A DNA stretch of 64,000 bases from assembly GCF_900631955.1 (NCBI RefSeq), contig NZ_UZWD01000030.1:23446-87445 (forward strand), given 5' to 3'. Positions 26,168 through 35,375 of this stretch are shown one piece after another. Position 1 is the stretch's first letter, and each line of letters begins with the position of its first letter. This DNA is from Devosia equisanguinis. Lineage in GTDB: Bacteria; Pseudomonadota; Alphaproteobacteria; Rhizobiales; Devosiaceae. Position numbers and translations under genes: made by a program. The notes beneath the pieces were generated by a model, which saw only the letters and a list, made by a program, of their open reading frames with translations, was not told the DNA's origin and did not search any database.

Positions 26168-26272
26168 AAAGGACCCCGAGCTCAGCTCAGTTTGAAATGA
26201 TCTAATCGACAGAGATTGACGCGATCGATCAATCTTTTATCGGCGCATCGATTGGGTTAGGGGAAGCCTGAC

Positions 26273-27349
26273 ATGGTTTCCCTCCCCTCCTCTTTCCACC
26301 GCTTACTGCCTTTCGCTTTTACCGTGGCCGTCTCCGCAATGGGCGGGGGCATTGCCCATGTTCTGGGCCTGCCGGCGGGGTGGCTGATGGGCGGGGCGCT
26401 GGCGGTGACCATTGCCGCCATGGCCGGACTGCCGGTCTCGCTTCCCGGACGATGGCGGGATGTGACCTTCGTGCTCATCGGCATGTCGATGGGCGCCAGC
26501 GTGGCGCCGGATTCGCTGTCGCTGCTGGCGAGCTGGCCGATCTCGCTGACCGCCTTGGCGCTGGAACTGGTTATCATCGTAGCGCTGACCGGCTGGATGC
26601 TGGTGCGCGTCTTCGGGCTCGATGTCGGCACGGCCTATCTCAGCTCATTTCCCGGTCATCTCTCCTTCGTCATGGGCATTGCCGCGACTGGAGTGGGCAA
26701 TGCGCGGCAGATCGTCATCATCCAGGTGATCCGCATATTGATGCTGACCATCGCTGTGCCCATCGGCACGCTATTCCTGCCGATCGACCATTTCCCACCG
26801 CCACTGCCCAGCGACTTCCTGTCGCCGCTGCAAGTGCTGGTGCTGGCGGGGGCCTGTATTGCGGGCGGGCTGGTCTTCCTTTGGGCCAAAGTACCAGCGG
26901 GCATGGTGCTGGGTGCCATGGCAGTGGCGACAGGGGCGAAGCTGGCGGGGCTTTACGAGGCGGCGATGCCGACCCCGCTTGTGACCATCACCTTCATCCT
27001 CACCGGAGCGCTGATCGGCTCGCGCTTTGTCGGCATCACCAGGGCGGAGTTTCTCGCAGCTGCCAAGGGCGGGCTGATCGCCACGGCGATGACCGTGGGG
27101 ATCGTGACGCTGATGGCGCTGGGCGTGGCGCAATTGGTGGACATGCCATTCGGGCAGATCTGGCTGGGCCTGTCGCCCGGCGCGCTCGAAGGCATGGGCG
27201 CGCTGGGGATTGCGCTGGGCTACGATACCGCCTTCATCGCCGCGCATCATGTCATTCGCCTCTTGATGCTGAGCTTTGCCATACCTCTGGTGGTCGTGCT
27301 GGTGCGGCGACAGGAAAAGCGGGCACAGGACCGCCGCAATTCGGCGTAA
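26273..27349 (+). CDS. AbrB-family integral membrane protein (PF05145 type)
   Basis: A 358-residue protein with about ten hydrophobic segments in two related halves, each with the family pattern (PAGWLMGGALAVTIAAMAGL in the first half and PAGMVLGAMAVATGAKLAGL in the second). Proteins of this group were once labelled ammonia monooxygenase or AbrB but are membrane transport-like proteins with no proven substrate. GGSPGALEGMGALG-like text near residue 300 (LSPGALEGMGALGIALGYDT) is typical. GGGGAAG precedes the ATG. It is followed after 24 bases by a small secreted protein, probably in the same transcript. Confidence 0.88.
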   Translation: MVSLPSSFHRLLPFAFTVAVSAMGGGIAHVLGLPAGWLMGGALAVTIAAMAGLPVSLPGRWRDVTFVLIGMSMGASVAPDSLSLLASWPISLTALALELVIIVALTGWMLVRVFGLDVGTAYLSSFPGHLSFVMGIAATGVGNARQIVIIQVIRILMLTIAVPIGTLFLPIDHFPPPLPSDFLSPLQVLVLAGACIAGGLVFLWAKVPAGMVLGAMAVATGAKLAGLYEAAMPTPLVTITFILTGALIGSRFVGITRAEFLAAAKGGLIATAMTVGIVTLMALGVAQLVDMPFGQIWLGLSPGALEGMGALGIALGYDTAFIAAHHVIRLLMLSFAIPLVVVLVRRQEKRAQDRRNSA

Positions 27350-27373
27350 GCTGCAAGCAAAAGGAGAGCCGAA

Positions 27374-27673
27374 ATGATGATGCGCATTCTTTCCGCCGTG
27401 GCGCTATGCTTGGCCCTGACCGGCGCGACGCAGGCAGCGGCGAGCTGCTATGTAAATCGGCCGGGAGTGGATATCTCCTTCGGCGTCAAGGTCGGCGGCA
27501 CGTTCACCGAGGCGGACCGCAATGAATTCTACATGCTGCGATTGCGCGGCATGGGCGTCGATGCGACCAGCGTCGAAATGTGGGGCGGCTGCGTCCGCGC
27601 CTTCGTGCGCAAGCCTGGCGGTGGCGAGGAAATGCAGCTGTTCCACCCGCAAAGCCTCGAGCGTGTCGGCTGA
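27374..27673 (+). CDS. Small secreted protein of unknown function
   Basis: A 99-residue product with a clean signal peptide (MMMRILSAVALCLALTGATQAAA) followed by SCYVNRPGVDISFGVKVGG. The mature part has two cysteines (SCYVN and GGCVRAF) that could form one disulfide, so a small periplasmic domain of about 75 residues is expected. AGGAGAG lies 8 bases before the ATG. I recognise no family. Its position just after the AbrB-type gene suggests co-transcription but not a function. Confidence 0.75.
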   Translation: MMMRILSAVALCLALTGATQAAASCYVNRPGVDISFGVKVGGTFTEADRNEFYMLRLRGMGVDATSVEMWGGCVRAFVRKPGGGEEMQLFHPQSLERVG

Positions 27674-27688
27674 GATTCAGACGAACCG

Positions 27689-28507
27689 CTAGCCTGCCTT
27701 GGCGATGACGGTCTGGCTGATCTCGCCGACCGGAACCGTGCGCAGGGGACGGGCGCTGTCGGCATCGAGCCCAACGGCCAGTCGTACATGGGCTTCGACG
27801 GGGCAAATCTGCAGGCGTGGATCGAAGCCGATCCAGCCCAGCCCCTCGTCATAGGCCTCGGCCCAGGCGTGTAGACCCGGTTCGAGCCCCTCCCCTTCCA
27901 GCACATAGCCGGTGACGTAGCGCGCCGGGATATCGAGCGCGCGGGCGGCACCGATGAAGCTATGAGCATAGTCCGGCACCGATGGCAGCGGCTTGGGCGC
28001 GGGCGCATCAGCGTCCTGGCTCTGGGTTTGGGACTGTTCGCCGGTGGCCTGCATCTGGGTCGGCGCGGTTTCAGGATCGGGTAGGCCAAGGGTTTCCCCC
28101 ACACGCGCCATCAGCGCGTGCAGCATGTCGATCCGGCTCTCCTTGGCACTGCGAAACTTGCCATAGAGCGTGACCGGCGCCTTGGTCAGCGGAGTGACGC
28201 GTTTGTAGAGTGCGGGCACCGGTTCGCCGGACGGTTTGCCGAGCACGCCATGGGTGTCGCGCGTGGTGACAATGCCGCGCGCCCGAAGGACGATATCGCC
28301 CTCAGGGCGGCTTTGATTCACCAGATGCACCTGATTGGCATAGGCATCCTGGAAGCGGCCGGCATTGCCGATCCCCGCCACCTCGACGCTCCAGCTGTCG
28401 ACGGACTGAGTGGGGCCACTGGACGGTGTGAGCAGGAGGTGCAGCACGGCCTGGCCGATGCCGGGCGGCAGGGTCAGGTTCAGCGTGTGGTCGATTTCGA
28501 TACGCAT
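27689..28507 (-). CDS. Transglutaminase-like protein lacking the catalytic cysteine
   Basis: A 272-residue protein, third in a set with ATP-grasp (29673-31094) and alpha-E (28511-29461). The N-terminal beta domain starts MRIEIDHTLNLTLPPGIG, as in the transglutaminase N-terminal family. In the core, active homologues have GVCQDYAH; here the text is PLPSVPDYAHSF, with Val177 in place of Cys. The later His (LHAWAEAY, H213) and Asp (WIGFDPRL, D229) remain, as does IPARYVTGY. Before the missing cysteine lies a Q/T/P-rich linker (residues about 148-173) where a helix is normally found. It is therefore likely a non-catalytic or substrate-binding member. It starts 3 bases after the alpha-E stop. Confidence 0.85.
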   Translation of the reverse strand: MRIEIDHTLNLTLPPGIGQAVLHLLLTPSSGPTQSVDSWSVEVAGIGNAGRFQDAYANQVHLVNQSRPEGDIVLRARGIVTTRDTHGVLGKPSGEPVPALYKRVTPLTKAPVTLYGKFRSAKESRIDMLHALMARVGETLGLPDPETAPTQMQATGEQSQTQSQDADAPAPKPLPSVPDYAHSFIGAARALDIPARYVTGYVLEGEGLEPGLHAWAEAYDEGLGWIGFDPRLQICPVEAHVRLAVGLDADSARPLRTVPVGEISQTVIAKAG

Positions 28508-28510
28508 GGC

Positions 28511-29461
28511 TCAGTAGAAATTGTAGCTTTTCGACAAGGCGTCGGTGACCCGGTTATTGCGCGAGATGAACTCGTTGAGGAACTCGTGCAGGCCGTGGGT
28601 GAAAATGGTCTCCATATTGGTGTCTTCCACCATGGCCAGGAGATCGGCTGCCGCGTCGTGGCAGCATTCCTTGCGGCCGTAGAATTCGGACAGCATGTCG
28701 AGATTTTGCTGCACGAAGCGGGCGCAGAAAATCAGCGAACGCGGCATTTCCGGCCTGAGGATCAGGAAATCGGCGATGTTATGAGCCTTGTAGCGGTCGT
28801 GGTAGACGTGTCGATAGGCCCGGTGGGCCGAGGCGGCGCGCAGGATCAGCGTCCATTGCTGGATGTCGATTTCGCCCCCCACCAACGTCGAGCGCGGCAA
28901 GAGGACATAGTATTTCATGTCGAGAATGCGGGCGGTATTGTCAGCCCGTTCGACAAAATTGCCGGCCTGCAGGAAAGCGAAACCATCGTCCCGCAGGATG
29001 GTGCCCAGGAGGGCACCGCGGAATTCATGGCTGCGCTGTTTGACCCATTGCAACAGGCCCAAGAGCTTTGCGCCCCGCACATCGCGCGGCTTGATCTGGG
29101 AATATTCGAGCCAGGCCCCGTTCATGCTTTCCCACATGTCGGTGGTGATGGCGGTACGGACCGAGCGGGCATTGGTACGCGCGGCCTCGAGGCACGAATA
29201 GACCGAGGAGGAATTGTCGGGGTCGAACATCATGTAATGGGCGACGCTGTCGACATCGGCCACGTCATGCTTGGCGGAGAAGCCCTCATCGACCTCGGCG
29301 GCCTGCATCATCGAGATCAGATGCTCGCTGGACCCACCTTCGCGGCGGCTGGTGAGGCTCATGCGGTAGCCCACCTCAAGCAGGCGCGCCATGTTTTCGG
29401 CGCGCTCGACATAGCGGGAGAGCCAGAACAGGTTCTGTGCGGTGCGTCCGAGCATTCTCAT
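28511..29461 (-). CDS. Alpha-E domain protein
   Basis: A 316-residue, helix-rich soluble protein starting MRMLGRTAQNLFWLSRYVER, the hallmark of the alpha-E family (ERAENMARLLEVGY). Further typical parts are TDMWESMNGAW and a WTLILRAASAHRAYRH block. Alpha-E proteins almost always occur beside circularly permuted ATP-grasp and transglutaminase-like proteins, as here, and were proposed from genome context to take part in peptide or amide-bond synthesis. No biochemical activity is established to my knowledge. GGGAG precedes the start. Confidence 0.93.
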   Translation of the reverse strand: MRMLGRTAQNLFWLSRYVERAENMARLLEVGYRMSLTSRREGGSSEHLISMMQAAEVDEGFSAKHDVADVDSVAHYMMFDPDNSSSVYSCLEAARTNARSVRTAITTDMWESMNGAWLEYSQIKPRDVRGAKLLGLLQWVKQRSHEFRGALLGTILRDDGFAFLQAGNFVERADNTARILDMKYYVLLPRSTLVGGEIDIQQWTLILRAASAHRAYRHVYHDRYKAHNIADFLILRPEMPRSLIFCARFVQQNLDMLSEFYGRKECCHDAAADLLAMVEDTNMETIFTHGLHEFLNEFISRNNRVTDALSKSYNFY

Positions 29462-29500
29462 GGGGAGACACTCCCGGTGATCAACTCGGAGGGCATGCCC

Positions 29501-29627
29501 GCCCTCCCCCTTGAGGGGAGGGTAGCGAACCTAGCCGCCAGGCTTAGCGAAGCTGCGGAGGGGGTGCTCCTGTGATTCACAGAACGACCCCCTCCCTCAT
29601 TCCCTCCCCTCAAGGGGGAGGGAGGCG
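29501..29627. repeat. Paired intergenic repeats, CCCTCCCC/GGGGAGGG family
   Basis: Two copies in opposite sense, GCCCTCCCCCTTGAGGGGAG at 29501-29520 and CCCTCCCCTCAAGGGGGAGG around 29603-29622, enclose about 80 bases with GCGGAGGGGGTGCTCCTGTG. The pair could form a long hairpin. It lies inside the ATP-grasp/alpha-E operon, so it may set different message levels for the first and the later genes. Confidence 0.75.
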
Positions 29628-29672
29628 ATAGAGCCGACACCGGCGAGTGAGGCAAAAGCTGAAAAACCATCA

Positions 29673-31094
29673 TCAATCTTCCAGCACCCAGGTGTCCTTG
29701 GTGCCGCCGCCCTGGGAGGAGTTGACCACCAGCGAGCCTTTTTTCAGCGCTACGCGGGTGAGGCCGCCGGGGGTGATGCGCACTTCGTCGCCGACCAGCA
29801 CATAGGGGCGCAGATCGACATGGCGCGGGGCGACGTCACCGTTGATATGGGTGGGACAGGTGGAGAGATTAAGCGTCGGCTGGACGATGTAATTGTCCGG
29901 GCGGGCCTCGATCTTCTTCTTGAACTCGGCGTGCTGGGCCTTGGTGGAGGTTGGCCCCACCATCATGCCGTAGCCGCCCGAGCCGTGCACTTCCTTGACC
30001 ACCAGGTCATGGATGTTCTCGAGCACCCATTTGCGCTGCTCCTCATCGGTGCAGTTATAGGTAGGCACGTTGCTAAGCAGCGCCTTTTCACCGAGATAGA
30101 ACTCGATGATCTCGGGCACATAGGTGTAGACGGCCTTGTCGTCGGCAATGCCGGTGCCCGGCGCGTTGACCAGGGTGACATTGCCGGCGCGGTAGGCGTC
30201 GAAGAGGCCGGGCACGCCGAGCATGGAATCGGGCCGGAAGGTCAGCGGGTCGAGATAGTCATCATCGATGCGGCGATAGATGACATCGACGCGCTCCGGA
30301 CCTGTCGTGGTGCGCATATAGACCTTGCCGCCATCAACGAAGAGATCGTGACCCTCGCAAAGCTGGGCACCCATCTGGTCGGCCAGGAAGGAATGCTCGA
30401 AATAGGCGGAATTGTAGATGCCCGGGGTGAGCACGGCGATATTGGGGGTGCCGCGCGAATTTTCCGGCGCGACGCTTTCTAGCGTGCGGCGCAGATTTTC
30501 CGGATAGGTTTCGACCGGAGCCACCTTGGTGCGCTGGAACAGGTCCGGCGCCAGGATCATCATCGCTTCGCGGTCTTCCAGCATGTAGGAAACGCCGGAA
30601 GGGGTGCGCAGATTGTCCTCGAGCACATAGAATTCGTCGGGCCCGACGCGCACGATATCGACGCCGATGATATGGGCATAAACGCCCTTGGCGGGCTCCA
30701 GCCCCATCATCTGCGGGCAGAAGGCTTCATTGTTCAAAATGAGCTTTTCCGGCACCCGCCCGGCCTTGAGGATCTCCTGGCGGTGATAGATGTCGTACAG
30801 GAAGGCGTTGAGCGCCTTGACGCGCTGCTCGATCCCCTTGCTCAGCCGGCGCCACTCATTGGCGGCAATGATCCGCGGGATCACGTCGAAGGGAATAACC
30901 TTCTCGGTGCCTTCCTCGGACCCGTAAACGGCAAAGGTGATGCCCAGCTTGCGGAAGATCGCCTCGGCGTCCGTCTGCATCAGCGCCAGGCCCTTATCCG
31001 GCTGTTCGGCCAACCACGCGCTCAAAGCGCGGTAAGGTTCGCGGACCGATCCGTCCGCGTTGTACATTTCGTCAAACGGCGTTTTGTCGCCCAT
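29673..31094 (-). CDS. Circularly permuted type 2 ATP-grasp protein
   Basis: A 473-residue cytosolic enzyme-like protein, predicted to ligate a carboxylate to an amine with ATP. Starting MGDKTPFDEMYNADGSVREP (ATG 31092-31094 after GGAG), it has FYVLEDNLRTPSGVSYMLED, IYRRIDDDYLDPLTFRPDS, VNAPGTGIADDKAVYTYVPE, VVKEVHGSGGYGMMVGP and STCPTHINGD. These are the conserved blocks of the family, including the acidic metal-binding residues. It heads the minus-strand set ATP-grasp, alpha-E, transglutaminase-like. The product of such systems is unknown. Confidence 0.94.
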   Translation of the reverse strand: MGDKTPFDEMYNADGSVREPYRALSAWLAEQPDKGLALMQTDAEAIFRKLGITFAVYGSEEGTEKVIPFDVIPRIIAANEWRRLSKGIEQRVKALNAFLYDIYHRQEILKAGRVPEKLILNNEAFCPQMMGLEPAKGVYAHIIGVDIVRVGPDEFYVLEDNLRTPSGVSYMLEDREAMMILAPDLFQRTKVAPVETYPENLRRTLESVAPENSRGTPNIAVLTPGIYNSAYFEHSFLADQMGAQLCEGHDLFVDGGKVYMRTTTGPERVDVIYRRIDDDYLDPLTFRPDSMLGVPGLFDAYRAGNVTLVNAPGTGIADDKAVYTYVPEIIEFYLGEKALLSNVPTYNCTDEEQRKWVLENIHDLVVKEVHGSGGYGMMVGPTSTKAQHAEFKKKIEARPDNYIVQPTLNLSTCPTHINGDVAPRHVDLRPYVLVGDEVRITPGGLTRVALKKGSLVVNSSQGGGTKDTWVLED

Positions 31095-31257
31095 TATGCT
31101 CCGCTTGAATAATACGGCTTTCCCATCGCCCAAACATTGCTACACGAATGTTCGCCGCCGTCCAGACGCTCAAAGCCTGGGCATGCCGCTTTTTCGTGCA
31201 GGTCTGACTTGCAGATCAAGCGCCGAACATGCTCTCATTCGCGCCATGTGATTTCCC

Positions 31258-33090
31258 TCAATTGGCTTTTCCCGACCAAACCAACCGGCGATAGAGCGTC
31301 GAGCGGTCGATGCCGAGCGCCCGTGCGGCGGCGGACAGATTACCGCGATTGAGATCGACCGCCCGGCGCATGGCGGCCTCAGTCAGCTCTCCCAAATCGC
31401 CCGAGGGCATTAGCGGCGCGGACGAGGGCCGCGCCTGAATGATAGCGGTGGGCAGATCGGCAAGGGTGACGCGCTGACCGGGATCGGCCAAGGCCGCGGC
31501 TGTGCGCAGTGCATTGGCCATTTCTCGCAGATTGCCGGGCCAGTCATAGGATGCCAGCCGATCGAGCACGGTTTCGGACAGCGGACCATTGCCGGTGTCG
31601 AGGCCGGCCCAGAGGCTTTCGATGATGGCATGCCGATCCGGAAGTTCGGCGACGGAGGGCAGCCGCAGGGTGAATTGGGCGATGCGGAAGTAGAGATCGG
31701 CGCGGAAGGTGCCGGCATCGACCATGGCCTTGAGATCGCGATTGGTGGCGCAGATGGCGACGAAATCGGCCTTGCGGGCTTGGCCGCCGCCCAGGGGAGC
31801 CACTTCCTTGTCCTGCAGCACGCGCAAAAGTCGCGATTGCAGCAGCAGCGGCATGTCGCCGATTTCGTCGAGGAACAGGATGCCGCCTTCGGCCTGTTGC
31901 ACGAGCCCCTTGGCGCCCCCCTTGCGCGCACCGGTAAAAGCGCCGGCCTCATAGCCGAACAGCTCGGATTCGATGAGGCTTTCGGGCAATGCGGCGCAAT
32001 TGACCGCTACGAAGGGTTTTCCGGCGCGGTTGGATTTCTGCGCCAGGTGCCGGGCGAAGACTTCCTTGCCCGAACCGGTTTCCCCGGTCACCAAAACCGG
32101 GATTTCGGCATTGACCAGCTTGATGGCCTTAGCGAGGCCGAGACGCGCCTCGTCGGTGAGATAGGGTTCATTCGAGGTCGCGGGGGTTTTGACCACATGG
32201 CTGGTGCGGGCGTGGCTTTGATCCGGACGCGCGATGGCGGCGGAGAATTTCTCGCCGGACACGGAGCGCAGTTCGGTGTCGAGCCGCTCGAACAATTCGT
32301 CGCTGCGGGTTTTGCGCAGGGCCTGGCGATCAAGGCCCAGAAGGCTGAGGGCCCGGCGGTTGCCGGCAATCAGCTGATCACCATCAAAGACCAGAACGCC
32401 TTCGCGCGGGGTTCCCAGCATGTCGCCATGGCGGTGGAAACGCATCACTGTCTTGTCTTCGAAGCCGCGGGCGAAGAAGCGGTGCTCGATCTGCTCGACG
32501 GCCAGTCGCACCAGGCCCAGCGCATGGGTGTGTTCGGCAGTGGCATGGCCGGACATGTCGAGCACGCCGGCCAGCTTACCGAAGGGATCGAAGATAGGCG
32601 AGGCGGCACAATGGAGGATGCCGTGCGGCTCGAAGAAGTGCTCGGCGCCGTGGACGGCAATGGCGCGGCGCTCGGCCATGGCTGTGCCGATGGCATTGGT
32701 GCCGGTGGACATTTCCGACCAGGCGACACCCGGCTGTAGCGACACCCGCGCAGCCTCGCCGGCAAATTCGGGACTGCCGACCACATCGAGCACGGTGCCC
32801 TTGGCGTCGGTGAGGATGACGACGCTTTCAGTGAGCTTGGCTTCGGAGCGGAGCGTCGCAAGCTCGGGGCGGCTGAGCAGTCGCAAGGCTTCGTTCTGCT
32901 GCTGCAACTGGCGCAATTCGGCGGATGTCAGGGGTTCGGCATGGATGCTGTCGCCGGCATCGAGCCCTTTTTCGGCGCATCGCTGCCAGCTGCGCAGGAT
33001 GGGCGCCGGCACTAGCCCGTCTGGCAGGCTGCGTCCGGAGAAGAATTTTTCGCGTGCCGCAGCTAATACATGGTCAGACGACTGGTTCAT
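31258..33090 (-). CDS. acoR: AcoR-type sigma-54-dependent transcriptional activator
   Basis: A 610-residue regulator. A GAF-type sensor region (residues about 60-230, including [20 protein letters not shown] and [20 protein letters not shown]) and a PAS-like part ([18 protein letters not shown]) precede the sigma-54 AAA+ domain. That domain has Walker [15 protein letters not shown], the sigma-54-contacting GAFTGA within [13 protein letters not shown], and Walker [14 protein letters not shown] Fis-type HTH closes it ([20 protein letters not shown]). The start at 33088-33090 ([10 protein letters not shown]) has GGAGG nine bases upstream. It is divergent from the aldehyde dehydrogenase, whose promoter is of the sigma-54 class, so it very likely activates that gene in response to an alcohol, aldehyde or acetoin-like signal. 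Confidence 0.93.
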   Translation of the reverse strand: MNQSSDHVLAAAREKFFSGRSLPDGLVPAPILRSWQRCAEKGLDAGDSIHAEPLTSAELRQLQQQNEALRLLSRPELATLRSEAKLTESVVILTDAKGTVLDVVGSPEFAGEAARVSLQPGVAWSEMSTGTNAIGTAMAERRAIAVHGAEHFFEPHGILHCAASPIFDPFGKLAGVLDMSGHATAEHTHALGLVRLAVEQIEHRFFARGFEDKTVMRFHRHGDMLGTPREGVLVFDGDQLIAGNRRALSLLGLDRQALRKTRSDELFERLDTELRSVSGEKFSAAIARPDQSHARTSHVVKTPATSNEPYLTDEARLGLAKAIKLVNAEIPVLVTGETGSGKEVFARHLAQKSNRAGKPFVAVNCAALPESLIESELFGYEAGAFTGARKGGAKGLVQQAEGGILFLDEIGDMPLLLQSRLLRVLQDKEVAPLGGGQARKADFVAICATNRDLKAMVDAGTFRADLYFRIAQFTLRLPSVAELPDRHAIIESLWAGLDTGNGPLSETVLDRLASYDWPGNLREMANALRTAAALADPGQRVTLADLPTAIIQARPSSAPLMPSGDLGELTEAAMRRAVDLNRGNLSAAARALGIDRSTLYRRLVWSGKAN

Positions 33091-33120
33091 GCTCATCTTC
33101 CTCCCAGTATGTGGCAGTAT

Positions 33121-33170
33121 GCAACAGATGTTGCGTCTGCCATCGGTTCTGGTTGTTGCAAAGTGTTGCA
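33121..33170. promoter_or_regulatory. Candidate AcoR upstream activator sites
   Basis: Two short palindromes lie between the divergent genes: GCAAC-N4-GTTGC at 33121-33134 and TGCAA-N4-TTGCA at 33157-33170. Their centres are 36 bases apart and about 80-115 bases before the -24 element, the usual distance for sigma-54 enhancer sites. The second also contains GTTGCA twice at a 10-base spacing. That the AcoR protein binds them is inferred. Confidence 0.6.
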
Positions 33171-33244
33171 CCCATGGATCGACGGCGTAAAGCAAAACCG
33201 TGATCACGAAGACTTGGGCAGCAAAATCAAGGTTCTGAGCGATC

Positions 33245-33260
33245 TGGCACGGCAGTTGCT
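33245..33260 (+). promoter_or_regulatory. Sigma-54 (-24/-12) promoter of the aldehyde dehydrogenase gene
   Basis: TGGCACGGCAGTTGCT is an exact match to TGGCAC-N5-TTGCT, with the GG and GC dinucleotides properly spaced. It ends 36 bases before the TTG start, leaving room for a start of transcription near 33271 and the ribosome site AGGGAGG at 33284-33290. The divergent sigma-54 activator gene supports it. Confidence 0.88.
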
Positions 33261-33296
33261 CCTCTGGCTTCCATTCAAGAACCAAGGGAGGAAGCC

Positions 33297-34817
33297 TTGA
33301 ACAAACCCCAATTCCTGGACCAGCGCAGCAAGTCGCCGTTCAAAGCCAAGTATGGCAACTATATCGGTGGGCAATGGGTCGACGCGGCCGATGGCGAGAC
33401 CTTCGACAATACCTCGCCGGTCACCGGACAGGTGATCTGCAAGGTGGCGCGCGGCAAAGCCGCCGATATCGAAAAGGCGCTGGATGCCGCCCACAAGGCC
33501 GCGCCCGCCTGGGGTCGTACCTCACCCGCCGAGCGCGCCAATATGCTCAACAAGATCGCCGATCGGATCGAGGAAAATCTCGACCTGATCGCGCTGGCGG
33601 AAACCTGGGACAATGGCAAGCCAATCCGCGAAACCACCGCCGCCGACATTCCGCTGGCTATCGATCACTTCCGCTATTTTGCCGGCGCCATCCGCGCCCA
33701 GGAAGGCGGCATTTCCGAAATCGACCATGACACCGTGGCCTATCACTTCCACGAGCCGCTGGGCGTGGTCGGGCAGATCATTCCGTGGAACTTCCCGATC
33801 CTGATGGCAACCTGGAAGCTGGCCCCTGCCCTGGCGGCCGGCAATGCGGTGGTGCTCAAGCCCGCCGAACAGACCCCCGCTTCCATCCTCTTGCTGATGG
33901 AGCTGATCGAGGACCTGATCCCGCCGGGCGTGCTCAACATCGTCAATGGCTTCGGTCTCGAAGCCGGCAAGCCGCTGGCCAGCTCCAACCGCATCGCCAA
34001 GATCGCCTTTACCGGTGAGACCACGACGGGCCGGCTGATCATGCAATATGCCAGCCAGAACCTCATTCCGGTGACCCTGGAGCTGGGCGGCAAGTCGCCG
34101 AACATCTTCTTCAAGGACGTGATGGACGAGGACGACGATTTCTTCGACAAGGCGCTCGAAGGCTTCACCATGTTCGCCCTCAACCAGGGCGAGGTGTGCA
34201 CCTGCCCGAGCCGCGCCCTGATCCAGGAGTCGATCTACGATCGGTTCATGGAACGGGCCATCAAGCGGGTCGAAGCGATCAAGCAGGGCTCTCCGCTCGA
34301 TCCCTCCACCATGATCGGCGCCCAGGCCTCGTCCGAACAGCTCGAAAAGATCCTCTCCTATCTCGATATCGGCAAGCAGGAAGGCGCCAAGGTGCTGACC
34401 GGCGGCGAGCGCAATACGTTCGAGGGCGATCTGGCCGGCGGTTATTACGTCAAGCCAACCGTCTTTGCCGGCAACAACAAGATGCGCGTCTTCCAGGAGG
34501 AAATCTTCGGGCCGGTTGTTTCTGTCGCCACCTTCAAGGATGAAGAGGAAGCGATGGCGATTGCCAATGACACGCTCTATGGCCTCGGCGCCGGCGTGTG
34601 GACCCGCAATGGCAACCGCGCCTACCGCTTCGGTCGCGGCATCCAGGCCGGTCGCGTCTGGACCAATTGCTACCACGCCTACCCGGCCCATGCGGCCTTT
34701 GGTGGCTACAAACAGTCCGGCATCGGCCGCGAAAACCACCGCATGATGCTCGATCACTATCAACAGACGAAGAACATGCTGGTCAGCTACAGCCCCAAAA
34801 AGCTGGGCTTCTTCTAA
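33297..34817 (+). CDS. exaC: NAD(P)-dependent aldehyde dehydrogenase, ExaC/AldB type
   Basis: A 506-residue enzyme that oxidises acetaldehyde or other short aldehydes to acids. It begins with TTG ([12 protein letters not shown]) after a strong AGGGAGG, and no in-frame ATG is available before residue 75. Catalytic parts are visible: [14 protein letters not shown], the general-base glutamate in [14 protein letters not shown], the catalytic cysteine in [11 protein letters not shown], and [12 protein letters not shown]. Length and start fit the ExaC/AcoD group. It is followed by a DUF779 gene, the family's usual companion, and driven by the sigma-54 promoter at 33245-33260. Confidence 0.93.
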   Translation: MNKPQFLDQRSKSPFKAKYGNYIGGQWVDAADGETFDNTSPVTGQVICKVARGKAADIEKALDAAHKAAPAWGRTSPAERANMLNKIADRIEENLDLIALAETWDNGKPIRETTAADIPLAIDHFRYFAGAIRAQEGGISEIDHDTVAYHFHEPLGVVGQIIPWNFPILMATWKLAPALAAGNAVVLKPAEQTPASILLLMELIEDLIPPGVLNIVNGFGLEAGKPLASSNRIAKIAFTGETTTGRLIMQYASQNLIPVTLELGGKSPNIFFKDVMDEDDDFFDKALEGFTMFALNQGEVCTCPSRALIQESIYDRFMERAIKRVEAIKQGSPLDPSTMIGAQASSEQLEKILSYLDIGKQEGAKVLTGGERNTFEGDLAGGYYVKPTVFAGNNKMRVFQEEIFGPVVSVATFKDEEEAMAIANDTLYGLGAGVWTRNGNRAYRFGRGIQAGRVWTNCYHAYPAHAAFGGYKQSGIGRENHRMMLDHYQQTKNMLVSYSPKKLGFF

Positions 34818-34860
34818 GGGCCACGGCAGCTCACTGAGTTACGCGCTCCTCCCTCGCGCA

Positions 34861-34882
34861 GCCCCCGGGTCCGCCCGGGGGC
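34861..34882. terminator. Hairpin after the aldehyde dehydrogenase gene
   Basis: GCCCCCGGG-TCCG-CCCGGGGGC forms a nine-base perfect stem 44 bases after the stop codon. There is no T run, so it is more likely a 3' stabilising hairpin or partial terminator than a full rho-independent terminator. It could lower expression of the DUF779 gene relative to the dehydrogenase. Confidence 0.5.
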
Positions 34883-34982
34883 AAGGGATCATTCCGGCGG
34901 GCACCGGGCCTTTTCAACCCCATCTCTCCCCCGGCCCGTGGCTCGCTGGAATGACATTTTCTCCATTCAAGCGGAGCCTGAC

Positions 34983-35369
34983 ATGAACCAGTCCGTTCCC
35001 CGCGTCATTGCCACCCCGGCGGCCATCGCACTGATCGGCGAGATCACGGCGCGCCATGGCGCCATCATGTTCCATCAATCCGGCGGCTGTTGCGACGGCT
35101 CATCGCCCATGTGCTATCCGCAGGGCGAATTCATCATCGGCGATCGCGACGTGAAGATGGGCGAGATCGGCGGCTATCCCTTCTATATGTCGCCCAGCCA
35201 GTTCGAATACTGGCAGCACACGCAGCTGATCATTGACGCCATTGCCGGGCGCGGCGGCATGTTCAGCCTCGATAACGGCACCGAGCGGCGCTTTCTGACG
35301 CGATCACGCGTATTCACCGACGAAGAACACGAAAATCGAGCGCCGGTGAGCATTGGCGCGCAGGGCTGA
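34983..35369 (+). CDS. DUF779 protein, aldehyde dehydrogenase companion
   Basis: A 128-residue soluble protein starting MNQSVPRVIATPAAIALIGE after GGAG. The conserved block HGAIMFHQSGGCCDGSSPMC, with a Cys-Cys pair and a third cysteine, looks like a redox or metal site; it is followed by GEFIIGDRDVKMGEIGGYPF and a WQHTQLIIDA segment. DUF779 genes typically lie directly after ExaC/AcoD-type aldehyde dehydrogenases, as here, but their job is not known to me. I infer a role in maturing, protecting or assisting the dehydrogenase. Probably part of the same sigma-54-driven transcript. Confidence 0.9.
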   Translation: MNQSVPRVIATPAAIALIGEITARHGAIMFHQSGGCCDGSSPMCYPQGEFIIGDRDVKMGEIGGYPFYMSPSQFEYWQHTQLIIDAIAGRGGMFSLDNGTERRFLTRSRVFTDEEHENRAPVSIGAQG

Positions 35370-35375
35370 ACGCCA

